This document shows, piece after piece, positions 27,614-35,556 of a stretch of DNA of 64,000 nucleotides (its first letter is position 1; the number at the start of each line of letters is the position of its first letter). The notes under the pieces are model-generated. The model saw only the letters and a list, made by a program, of their open reading frames with translations, did no database searches and was not told where the DNA came from. The stretch covers positions 186,001 through 250,000 of the forward strand of contig JALFBN010000007.1 in the NCBI GenBank assembly GCA_022772085.1. The letters are read 5' to 3'. The stretch comes from Porphyromonas sp. GTDB taxonomy: Bacteria > Bacteroidota > Bacteroidia > Bacteroidales > Porphyromonadaceae. Position numbers and translations under genes: made by a program.

Positions 27614-28579
27614 ATGTTTGCCATGCAACCTATTCACATTGTTGTCTCAGGCTTGGGGGCTATTGGAGGGTATTATGGTGGTCGTCTGGCATTCTATACC
27701 GAGCCTTTGACATCGATCCATACCTCCTTCTTCATGCGGTCGGGTGTGCATTTAGAGCAGGTTCGACGGGAGGGGCTTCATATTACATCTCCCTCGCTAG
27801 ACCTGTGGGCGCACCCTTATCGAGCCAGTGACCGAGTTGAAGATCTCCCTCAAGCAGATGTGCTGCTCCTTGCCACGAAGAGCTATGACGCTCTTGCCAA
27901 TATCGAGCAATTGCGTTCGATTATTACTCCTTCGACGGTCATCGTACCTCTGCACAACGGATTGGATGTGCCACCCGCGATACATCGGGCCCTCCCTGAA
28001 AATCTGATCCTCCCCGGAGTGTGCCATATTACCGGCAGGCGTATCGCTCCCGGAGAGATTGCCATCCGCTCCGACCGCAATGTGCTTAAATTTGGTGCCA
28101 CAAGCGATCTCAATAGTCGTTTGGCACCTTCGGAGTGGCAGATTGCAGAGGCTTTTTATACCCTACTCAAGGCGAGCGGAGTCTCATGTTGTTTGTATCG
28201 CGAGATGGCTCCCTACCTCAGGGAGAAGTATTTGATGCTCAGCCCTTCGGCGACTGCGACTGCCTATTTTGACAAACCGATCGGGCGTGTACTGGATGAA
28301 CACAATGAGGAGTTTCGAGGCTTAATCGCAGAACTTGCTTCGCTTTACCGAGCTGCCGGATGGGAGCAAGATCTCTTTTTGGAGGAATCGGGCTACCAAT
28401 CCGTGGGCAAGATGCCCCGAGAAGCAACCACCTCGATGCATTCTGATATCCTGGCAGGGCATCAATCCGAATTGGAAAGTCTCGTGGGGTATGTGGTGCG
28501 TTTAGGTCGTCAGTTAGGGCTACCCACTCCTCTGTATGCCAAGATGTACCAAGGCTTACTCCAAAGGAGGAGCAATTAG
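27614..28579 (+). CDS. 2-dehydropantoate 2-reductase family protein
   Basis: A 321-residue NADPH-binding oxidoreductase of the ApbA/PanE family. Seen: dinucleotide-binding GLGAIGGYYGGRLAFY at the N-terminus; VLLATKSYDALANIEQL with VIVPLHNGLDV, a conserved PanE segment; and a C-terminal helical domain with the Lys in YLREKYLMLSPSATATA and EATTSMHSDILAGHQSELES. The expected role is reduction of ketopantoate to pantoate for coenzyme A. Because ApbA/PanE homologues vary in substrate, the exact reaction is not certain. An ATG at 27623 is an alternative start. Tight spacing with phoH suggests cotranscription. Confidence 0.85.
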   Translation: MFAMQPIHIVVSGLGAIGGYYGGRLAFYTEPLTSIHTSFFMRSGVHLEQVRREGLHITSPSLDLWAHPYRASDRVEDLPQADVLLLATKSYDALANIEQLRSIITPSTVIVPLHNGLDVPPAIHRALPENLILPGVCHITGRRIAPGEIAIRSDRNVLKFGATSDLNSRLAPSEWQIAEAFYTLLKASGVSCCLYREMAPYLREKYLMLSPSATATAYFDKPIGRVLDEHNEEFRGLIAELASLYRAAGWEQDLFLEESGYQSVGKMPREATTSMHSDILAGHQSELESLVGYVVRLGRQLGLPTPLYAKMYQGLLQRRSN

Positions 28580-28677
28580 ACTTTTGGACGGTCGGATTTA
28601 GAGGTCTATATCGAATGGTTTATCAAGAAAAATAGATCTATGGATTCCGACCACAGATCTACTTAAAACTTATTCCT

Positions 28678-30858
28678 ATGACAGAACGTTTCCTCCCCAT
28701 TATAGGGATGCATTGTGTTGCTTGTGCCGAAAAGATTGAGCGAGCTGTGGCACAACGCTCAGGCGTACGTGAGGCTGCTGTACTTTATACCGAGCGCATG
28801 CTTCGAGTTCGATTTGATCCTGAGACTATTTCTCTGGAGGAGTTGGCTCATGCGGTGCAGGAGGTGGGCTTTGAGTTGATCCTCGCCGATACAACTTACG
28901 AGCTGGCGGAGCGACATCGTCGGGCGTTGCTTCGTGAGGAGCAGCGTATGCGTCGCAATGTCCTTGGTGCTTGGGGAGCTTCTCTTCTCATGATGGGAGG
29001 GATGTTTCTTTCTCTTCCATCTTTTTTGCACCATTTGCTGATGTTCGTTGCTGCTACGAGCGTCTACTTTGTCTTTGCGATGGACTATCACCGTTCGGCT
29101 CTGAAGCAGTTGACTCATGGCGTCTTTTCGATGGATACGTTGGTCTCTTTGAGCTCCACGATCTCCTATTTATCGGGTATTTTATCGCTGATTGATGGGT
29201 GGGGTATCTTTACTGATGCGCATATTTATTTTGATGCAACGGTTATGATCCCGGCATTTGTTTTACTGGGGAAGTGGTTGGAGCAACGTGCGACGAAGCG
29301 CACGGGCGATGCCATCACCGCTCTCGTAGAGCGACGCCCTAAGTGGGCTTTGCAGATGCGTGATGGAGTTGCTACTGAAGTGCCGATCGAGACTCTCCAA
29401 AAAGGAGATCGAGTACGGGTTCGTGCGGGTGAGATAATCCCCGTAGATGGTGTTTTGATCAAAGGTGCTACCACTGTGGATGAACAGATGATCTCGGGAG
29501 AGCCCTTACCCGTCGAAAAGGTCGTAGGGAGCACTGTCTTTGCCGGTACGCTCAATCGCTCGGGAGCTTTCACGTTAGAGGCGCAAAGTGTGGGAAGTGA
29601 TACCGTGTTGGGTACGATTATTGAAACCATCAGACGTACACAGGCGGAGAAGCCCCCAATCCGCCGCATTGCAGATCGCATTGCCTCTATATTTGTTCCC
29701 GTAGTCCTCGCACTGTCAGTACTTACGCTCCTTGGTTGGTTGCTTTGGGGACCTGAGGCTTATGCTTGGGCGTGGGGGATTCGTTGTGCCATCTCGGTGT
29801 TGGTTATCGCTTGCCCGTGCGCATTGGGCTTGGCTACCCCTACTGCTATTACAGTGATGGTAGGAGAGATGGCTCGTCGGCATATCTTGATTCAAAAGGC
29901 AACTGCTCCCGAGATCTTGCCCCGAGTGACCAAAGTCTTTTTGGATAAGACCGGGACGATCACGACGGGATGCCCGGAAGTGGTGGAGGCAAAGTGGTGG
30001 TCTGAGGACCCCGAGAGGCTCAAACCGCTTCTCATTGCGATAGAGCAGGGGAGTACGCATCCCTTGGCTCATGCCCTTATAGCCCATTTGTCGGGAGATG
30101 GGATGGTAGATATTCCTACGCTAGGGGAGGTGGAGACTGTTGTGGGGCAGGGGGTAAAAGCTCGTATCGGAGGGCAGTTGTATAGAGTAGGAAGTGCCTC
30201 CTTTGTAGGTACTCAAGCGGATGAAGAGGCAAAGGGGAGCGAAGTGTTTTTCTCTTGTGAAGGGCATTTGTTGGCTCGTTTTGTCGTTGCTGACCAAGTA
30301 ACGAAGGCGAGTCGGGAAGCCATTGCTCTGCTTCAAAAAAAAGGTGTTGAGGTGATCCTCCTAACAGGAGATCAAGCCTCATCGGCACGTGTATCGGCTG
30401 GCGAAGCCGGTATTGCCGAGTGGCATGCTGAGATGATGCCCCAGGAAAAGTACGCCATGGTTTGCGAAGCACGCCGTCGTGGAGAGGTGGTGGCTATGAT
30501 CGGGGATGGAATCAATGATAGCGAGGCTTTAGGCGAAGCCGATGTTAGTATAGCCTTAGCCTCGGGAAGTGATATTGCTGTAGCGGTGGCGGACATCACG
30601 TTGGCACAACAGGATCTTCGGCTCTTTGTGGAGGCCATAGAGATTGCCACGCAGAGCATTCGCACTATTCATTTCAATTTCTTTTGGGCATTACTCTACA
30701 ATGTGATCGCAATTCCTGTGGCAGCGGGTGTGCTGTTTCCATCATTTCATATCTTACTTTCTCCGGCAATCGCGAGCAGTGCCATGGCTTTGAGTTCGCT
30801 CTCCGTAGTACTTAACAGTCTGCTCTTAAAGAGCCGTTTACGCAAAACCTTGCCCTAA
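28678..30858 (+). CDS. copA: Copper-type P1B ATPase
   Basis: A 726-residue heavy-metal P-type ATPase, probably exporting Cu(I) from the cytoplasm. Seen: one N-terminal HMA domain with CxxC (GMHCVACAEKIE, Cys 13 and 16); paired membrane helices; actuator motif ISGEPLPVEK; metal-binding CPC at about 379-381 (VIACPCALGLATPT); phosphorylation Asp about 423 in DKTGTIT; HP motif STHPLAHAL; and hinge GDGIND. The residue after GDGINDS is Glu rather than the usual Pro (SEAL for SPAL), a small departure. Ends with two membrane helices. No CopZ or CopY-type gene is adjacent. Cu versus Ag or Zn is inferred from the CPC motif. Confidence 0.88.
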   Translation: MTERFLPIIGMHCVACAEKIERAVAQRSGVREAAVLYTERMLRVRFDPETISLEELAHAVQEVGFELILADTTYELAERHRRALLREEQRMRRNVLGAWGASLLMMGGMFLSLPSFLHHLLMFVAATSVYFVFAMDYHRSALKQLTHGVFSMDTLVSLSSTISYLSGILSLIDGWGIFTDAHIYFDATVMIPAFVLLGKWLEQRATKRTGDAITALVERRPKWALQMRDGVATEVPIETLQKGDRVRVRAGEIIPVDGVLIKGATTVDEQMISGEPLPVEKVVGSTVFAGTLNRSGAFTLEAQSVGSDTVLGTIIETIRRTQAEKPPIRRIADRIASIFVPVVLALSVLTLLGWLLWGPEAYAWAWGIRCAISVLVIACPCALGLATPTAITVMVGEMARRHILIQKATAPEILPRVTKVFLDKTGTITTGCPEVVEAKWWSEDPERLKPLLIAIEQGSTHPLAHALIAHLSGDGMVDIPTLGEVETVVGQGVKARIGGQLYRVGSASFVGTQADEEAKGSEVFFSCEGHLLARFVVADQVTKASREAIALLQKKGVEVILLTGDQASSARVSAGEAGIAEWHAEMMPQEKYAMVCEARRRGEVVAMIGDGINDSEALGEADVSIALASGSDIAVAVADITLAQQDLRLFVEAIEIATQSIRTIHFNFFWALLYNVIAIPVAAGVLFPSFHILLSPAIASSAMALSSLSVVLNSLLLKSRLRKTLP

Positions 30859-30862
30859 CCTC

Positions 30863-30894
30863 TTGGTCTCTTTGAGATTTATTTGCTAAATTCG
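30863..30894 (+). promoter_or_regulatory. Promoter of the methionine gamma-lyase gene
   Basis: TTG (30863-30865), a 21-nt spacer and TAAATTCG (30887-30894), one mismatch to TAnnTTTG. The leader would be about 85 nt. Confidence 0.4.
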
Positions 30895-30984
30895 CCCTTG
30901 AATTAGAGGGGTATCTGTTGCAAAATTTGCCCCTTGCAATTCGCAGTAATACATATAAACTATCATAGACTCAATCTTATTGTT

Positions 30985-32184
30985 ATGATGAACCCCGAAG
31001 AACTCCAGAAAACTGGATTCGCAACGCGTGCTGTGCACGTAGGTTCCGAAAAGAATCAGTACGGTACCTTGGCTTCTCCAATCTATCAAACTTCTACTTT
31101 TGTCTTCGACAATGCCGAGCAGGGAGGACGTCGTTTTGCCCTCGAAGAAGGCGGTTATATTTATACTCGTTTGGGTAACCCGACCCTTACGGCCGTGGAG
31201 CAAAAAGTGGCTTCGCTGGAGGGTGCAGAGGCTTGTATGAGTGCCTCATCCGGTATGGGGGCTATTACCTCAGCCGTGTGGGTCTGTGTGCAACAAGGTG
31301 ATCATATTGTAGCGGGTAAAACGCTCTATGGATGTACTTACGCTTTCTTTGAACATGGCCTCAAGCGTTATGGCGTGGATGTTACATTTGTAGACATGCG
31401 TGACCCTGAGAATGTGCGTAAGGCGATGCGTCCGAATACCAAGTTGGTGTATGTAGAGACTCCTGCCAATCCCAATATGTACATTGCTGATATCGAAGCT
31501 ATTGCTGAGATCGCTCACGCCCAGGAGGGTGTACGTGTGATGGTTGATAATACCTTCTGCACGCCCTACCTCTGTCGTCCATTGGAGTTTGGTGCCGACA
31601 TCGTGATTCACTCCGCAACTAAGTTCCTCAACGGCCATGGTGATGTGATTGCCGGATTCATCTGCGGTACACAAGAGTACATCGATCAAGTGCGCCTTGT
31701 AGGGGTTAAAGACCTTACAGGTTCTGTACTAGGTCCGTTTGAGGCCTTCCTGATTAACCGTGGTATGAAGACGCTCCATGTGCGTATGGATCGCCATTGC
31801 GAAAATGCTCAGAAGGTGGCCGAATTCCTCGAAACCCATCCTAAGGTAGCGAGTATTGCTTATCCCGGTTTGGCAAGCTTCCCCCAAAAGGCATTGGCTG
31901 ATAAGTACATGAAGCAACCCGGTTCGATGATAGCCTTTGAAGTAAAGGGTGGTTTGGAAGCCGGACGCAAGCTGATGAATACAGTTCACCTTGCGGCTCT
32001 CGCTGTGAGCCTTGGAGATACCGAGACCCTCATTGAACACCCTGCTTCGATGACGCACTCTCCCTACACACCGGAGGAACGTGCTGCTTCGGATATCTCT
32101 GAAGGTCTGGTACGTCTTTCAGTGGGGCTCGAAGATGCCGAAGACATTATTGCAGATCTCAAGCAGGCTTTGGATCAACTTTGA
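30985..32184 (+). CDS. megL: Methionine gamma-lyase, PLP dependent
   Basis: A protein of about 399 residues in the Cys/Met metabolism PLP family. It closely resembles methionine gamma-lyase, which splits L-methionine to methanethiol, 2-oxobutyrate and ammonia and is a known source of volatile sulfur in Porphyromonas. Seen: FATRAVHVGSE, ASPIYQTSTFVF, YTRLGNPT, SASSGMGAI, MVDNTFCTPYL and PLP Lys about 213 in HSATKFLNGHGD. Cys in NTFCTPYL matches the Cys important for gamma-lyase activity, which favours this over cystathionine synthase or lyase. The ATG at 30985 or 30988 is preferred over the upstream ATG at 30934. Confidence 0.88.
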   Translation: MMNPEELQKTGFATRAVHVGSEKNQYGTLASPIYQTSTFVFDNAEQGGRRFALEEGGYIYTRLGNPTLTAVEQKVASLEGAEACMSASSGMGAITSAVWVCVQQGDHIVAGKTLYGCTYAFFEHGLKRYGVDVTFVDMRDPENVRKAMRPNTKLVYVETPANPNMYIADIEAIAEIAHAQEGVRVMVDNTFCTPYLCRPLEFGADIVIHSATKFLNGHGDVIAGFICGTQEYIDQVRLVGVKDLTGSVLGPFEAFLINRGMKTLHVRMDRHCENAQKVAEFLETHPKVASIAYPGLASFPQKALADKYMKQPGSMIAFEVKGGLEAGRKLMNTVHLAALAVSLGDTETLIEHPASMTHSPYTPEERAASDISEGLVRLSVGLEDAEDIIADLKQALDQL

Positions 32185-32235
32185 TTAAATGTGATCTAGG
32201 TGTGTGATACCCATTTTAGGGTAATCTTTCCGAAA

Positions 32236-32278
32236 AGAGAGGGGGAAGCTCAGATGAGGACTTCACCCCTCTTTTTTT
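32236..32278 (+). terminator. Intrinsic terminator after megL
   Basis: AGAGGGGGAAG pairs with CTTCACCCCTCT and is followed by seven T. It separates megL from the fimbrial operon. Confidence 0.8.
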
Positions 32279-32389
32279 ATGTCTTCGCTGCTTCCTTTCA
32301 GCTGTATTGCGAGATTTGGTCCTAAGCGTATTTGTTTGTGAATATTTGTTTACTAGAGCCTTGAATCTCTGTTTTATCGAGGGAAATAC

Positions 32390-32419
32390 TTGTTATATGG
32401 ATTTTTGTGCCTATCTTCG
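32390..32419 (+). promoter_or_regulatory. Promoter of the fimbrial operon
   Basis: TTG (32390-32392), a 19-nt spacer and TATCTTCG (32412-32419), one mismatch to TAnnTTTG. The predicted start is near 32424, leaving a leader of about 350 nt before the pilin ATG. Confidence 0.5.
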
Positions 32420-32423
32420 CAGG

Positions 32424-32773
32424 CGAAGGTCGTATAACCTACGCGGTGGTTCACTGTGTAGAAAGCCGGGTAGGCTAGCGAGTCTCCATGGTTACGATCG
32501 ATATCATAATCAATAGTTATAACCAAAACAGAAGGTATACATAGTATACATTTCATCTGTATATATGAGTTGGAAGAGTGCGCCTGTTGCGTATCGCAAT
32601 GGGGTAGCGCGGTTGTGTGGCTCTACCTAAAGTAGAGTACGCAGGGCTGTGTGAGGCTGGGTTATTGTCTGATTTTCTGACAAGGCCGGTCTCTTTGCTA
32701 CCTCTCACTGCGTTGGCAGCGGGGTAGGTGTTTTTGTGTGTTTAAAGTGCAACAAAATAAAATCGATTAGCAA
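32424..32773 (+). promoter_or_regulatory. Long structured 5' leader of the fimbrial operon
   Basis: About 350 nt without a supported ORF. Seen: GTATAC-ATA-GTATAC (about 32536-32550), a TGCG/CGCA hairpin (about 32588-32598), CTCTAC-CTAAA-GTAGAG (32621-32637), and a terminator-like hairpin with T-run at 32698-32735. GGGGTAG occurs twice (32601-32607 and 32721-32727), each after a GCG/CGC-type hairpin, and either copy could pair with CTACC at 32698-32702. This permits mutually exclusive folds. Confidence 0.45.
32698..32735 (+). terminator. Terminator-like hairpin in the fimbrial leader
   Basis: CTACC (32698-32702) pairs with GGTAG (32723-32727), with inner CTGC-GTTG-GCAG, followed by GTGTTTTTG. 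It lies about 40 nt upstream of the pilin ATG and could act as an attenuator. Confidence 0.45.
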
Positions 32774-34309
32774 ATGAACAAGTTTTTAATTGGGATGGCC
32801 ATGCTCATTTTTGGGTTGGTTTCGTGCAAGAAGGATCACAAGGATCCCTCCGGTGAACAATCGGGAACAACCTATATGGCAATGTCCGTGAATCTTGGAG
32901 AGTCTCTCCGTGCTTCTGAAGATGACAAGTACAATAAGTTGGGCGAATGGGAAGGAAATGATGAGATTAAGGATGTTACCGTATTCCTTATCCAAGGTGG
33001 TACTGTAGAGCACAAAGACTTTACTTACGCTGCCTCTGGGACAGCTGAGGGAACTTTTAGTGTTGCTGATGCTAAAGTCACTACGGTACCCTGGAAAACT
33101 ACCCCAGGAGCAAAGACCATTTATGTGGTAGTGAACGGGGGTGCAACTGTAGAGACTCAGGCTATTCTCACAGATCTCAAAAACAAGACTCTTAAAGAAG
33201 AGTTTGAAGCTGCTTACAAGGCAGCTAAGGTAATTACAGCTGGAGAGTCTACATCTTCACCCAAAAAGGACCTTATCATGATGACAGGTATTCCTGTTAC
33301 TCAAACGATTGCAGATGGAGTTTCTGCTTCTGCAGCACTTGTCTCTGCAACTAATAAAGTGCTCCTCTCTGTGCGCCGCACAATGTCTCGTGTTACTGTA
33401 ACAAGAGATAAAGTTTTGGGTACCAATGGGACAGAGGATATAGAAATAAAAAATGGGACTAAGACTATCGCTCGCCTAAAGAACGTTACGTGGGCAGTAG
33501 GGCAGACATCTAAATTGACCAATATCTTGTGGAAGGATAATGTTGGAGGGTTTAAATATACCGCCTTGGATGTGAAGTCTGAAGATGCAGCTTACGAGTT
33601 TATTCCTACTAATACAACTTTTAAATCGCAAGCTGCCAATCATTATGATTACTCAAAGTTAAATGAGACAAACGCTCTTGTCGTTTTTGATCGTACTACG
33701 GCATCTGTTGCTGAGGTAATAAAGGGGAATATGAAATTCATCACGGAAACTACCCACAAAACACCTACAATAATCACCGATGGAAAGACTGGCGGTTATC
33801 GCAAGGGTAATACTACTTATGTTCAAATTACGGCTACATTCGAGCCTGAGTCTACAGAGTGGGCTATAGGACAGGGAACTGGTTATACTGCAGGGACTCC
33901 CGTGTATCTTGGTGTAATCACAGGTAAATGGTACACTGATCTTAACAAGGCTAAAGAGGCAAATAAGGTGTCAGATGTAGATAAAGCAGCAGGTAGAGAT
34001 GGTGTAATTGAGTTTAAAACTGGTAAGATGTACTACTACGCTTGGCTCAATCCCAATGAGACAACCTCCACAAAGTGGACGCTCTCTCCGGTAGTGCGTA
34101 ATAATATTTATCACGTAAATGTAAAGAACTTTGCTCGGTACGGCTTTTCTGGTAACCCTTACAATCCGGATCCAAATAATCCTGACAAACCCGATCCAGA
34201 TGATCCAACACCAGATCCCGAAGATCCTCTAGAGGATAAGGAGACTTACATGACCACGGAAATCACTGTTATCAAATGGGGAGTTCACTCTTACGATGTC
34301 TCTTTCTAA
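32774..34309 (+). CDS. Major fimbrial subunit, FimA/Mfa1-like pilin
   Basis: A 511-residue type V (Bacteroidia) pilin. Seen: lipoprotein signal (MLIFGLVSC, Cys about 18); a propeptide ending near GESLRASEDDKY, where Arg-gingipain-type cleavage would expose the donor-strand groove; Ig-like pilin domains; VRNNIYHVNVKNF, typical of FimA/Mfa1; a Pro/Asp repeat linker (NPDPNNPDKPDPDDPTPD, about 465-485); and a terminal strand TEITVIKWGVHSYDVSF resembling the donor strand of fimbrillins. In Porphyromonas such pilins polymerise outside the cell after lipoprotein export and Rgp cleavage. It is longer than P. gingivalis FimA, nearer to Mfa1. First gene of a five-gene cluster. Confidence 0.85.
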   Translation: MNKFLIGMAMLIFGLVSCKKDHKDPSGEQSGTTYMAMSVNLGESLRASEDDKYNKLGEWEGNDEIKDVTVFLIQGGTVEHKDFTYAASGTAEGTFSVADAKVTTVPWKTTPGAKTIYVVVNGGATVETQAILTDLKNKTLKEEFEAAYKAAKVITAGESTSSPKKDLIMMTGIPVTQTIADGVSASAALVSATNKVLLSVRRTMSRVTVTRDKVLGTNGTEDIEIKNGTKTIARLKNVTWAVGQTSKLTNILWKDNVGGFKYTALDVKSEDAAYEFIPTNTTFKSQAANHYDYSKLNETNALVVFDRTTASVAEVIKGNMKFITETTHKTPTIITDGKTGGYRKGNTTYVQITATFEPESTEWAIGQGTGYTAGTPVYLGVITGKWYTDLNKAKEANKVSDVDKAAGRDGVIEFKTGKMYYYAWLNPNETTSTKWTLSPVVRNNIYHVNVKNFARYGFSGNPYNPDPNNPDKPDPDDPTPDPEDPLEDKETYMTTEITVIKWGVHSYDVSF

Positions 34310-34333
34310 TCATTTGGAAGAATTGAAATAAAC

Positions 34334-34407
34334 GGAGGGATATGAGGAGCTGAAATATGCTCTTTACACACATAGAGAATGCAGATTTTCAGGTCCTCAT
34401 TTCCTCC
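34334..34407 (+). terminator. Long hairpin between the pilin gene and the anchor gene
   Basis: The arms GGAGG..ATGAGGA..CTGAAA (34334-34355) and TTTTCAG..TCCTCAT..CCTCC (34386-34407) pair with small bulges. No T-run follows, so it may be a leaky terminator or an mRNA-stabilising hairpin that lowers expression of downstream genes relative to the pilin. Confidence 0.5.
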
Positions 34408-34537
34408 TCTACGTTGTATGGTATAGAAGTTCCCAATCCATTATACCTTACTGTAAAAAGATGCATTTATTATGTAATGCTTGGCAGGAAAAGTACCCTG
34501 CATACACATTTATATACTGTACTATTGTAATTCCAAA

Positions 34538-35512
34538 ATGAAGTTGATATATAAGGTCTCCTTTCTTGCGTTGTCTCTGCTCTTCGGACTGACTTCCTGC
34601 GATCACCTCATATTTGATAATCTAGAGGATTGCCCTCGAGGTATTTATGTGCGCCTCTATTCTCAGACAGAATGTGCCGATTCCCCCTCTTATCCCGAGC
34701 AGATAAGGGAGACCAATTACTTTGTTTTTGACGAGGAAACAGGTCTTCTGGTTGCATTGCATCGGGATGAAAATCAAACACTGACTGCTGACAAAGAGGT
34801 TTACATTCCTATCTCTCGGAGTAAAGGAGTCTTTCGTGTAATAGCATGGTCGGGCATTGCGTCTGATCTTTTTGAGACTTCATCGGTGCAAATAGGTAAG
34901 ACATCCTTGTCTGATCTTTATAGCATATTGAATACCGAAAAAGGGACACCGTTCTCAGTTGACCTGAAAGATCGGACCGTGTGGATGGGGCAGTCTCCCA
35001 TTGTAGTTGTGCAGCCTTTGCGCAAGGAAACTCCTAAAGATTACCACGTGGCAGTGAATATGAGAGAGATTACCAATCGCATCACTGTACGTGTAACGGG
35101 GCTGAAGAAACCCACGGACTTCGTGATACTGATGGAGTCTGCCAATGGTCGTTATGGTTTTGATGGTACTATTCCTGCTCACAGTGCCTATAAGTATCCG
35201 GCTCTTACCTCTTATCCTGCAGATCTCAAGGATATGGCCCGAGCATTCTTCACTACCCTCAAATTGGAGAGCGGTCGTAAAAGCATTATCACAGTTTTCA
35301 ATACAGATAAAAATAAAATAGCCTTTCAAGATGACCTTATAGGAGCGATTCTTATGAGTCCCAAAGATGCCTCTCTAAACCTCCGATGCCTTAACGACTA
35401 CGATATACATCTCAAGATGCGCTATTGTCCTACATGTCCCGGAGAGGCTGCAATTGCTCAGATTTGGATCAATGATTGGCTTGTTCATAGCTATGATATA
35501 AGCTTTGACTAA
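34538..35512 (+). CDS. FimB/Mfa2 family fimbrial anchor lipoprotein
   Basis: A 324-residue lipoprotein. Seen: lipobox (LLFGLTSC), then DHLIFDNLEDCPRGIYVRLY, closely following the FimB/Mfa2 pattern with Cys and C-P-x-G after the lipidated Cys; pilin-like beta sandwiches; a Cys pair RYCPTCPG near the C-terminus; and terminal WINDWLVHSYDISFD. Family members sit at the fimbrial base, anchor the fibre in the outer membrane and limit its length. The ATG at 34538 is chosen because it directly precedes the signal peptide; the upstream ATG at 34481 would add 19 residues. Position right after the major pilin matches FimA-FimB order. Confidence 0.85.
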   Translation: MKLIYKVSFLALSLLFGLTSCDHLIFDNLEDCPRGIYVRLYSQTECADSPSYPEQIRETNYFVFDEETGLLVALHRDENQTLTADKEVYIPISRSKGVFRVIAWSGIASDLFETSSVQIGKTSLSDLYSILNTEKGTPFSVDLKDRTVWMGQSPIVVVQPLRKETPKDYHVAVNMREITNRITVRVTGLKKPTDFVILMESANGRYGFDGTIPAHSAYKYPALTSYPADLKDMARAFFTTLKLESGRKSIITVFNTDKNKIAFQDDLIGAILMSPKDASLNLRCLNDYDIHLKMRYCPTCPGEAAIAQIWINDWLVHSYDISFD

Positions 35513-35556
35513 CCAAGATCGGTTAATAGAAGACTTATTTATATATGCAGAGACCT

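Noticed and set aside
32307..32516. 69-codon open frame in the fimbrial leader
   Set aside because: Overlaps the predicted promoter, has no signal or domain, and codon use is not gene-like. A leader peptide cannot be fully excluded.
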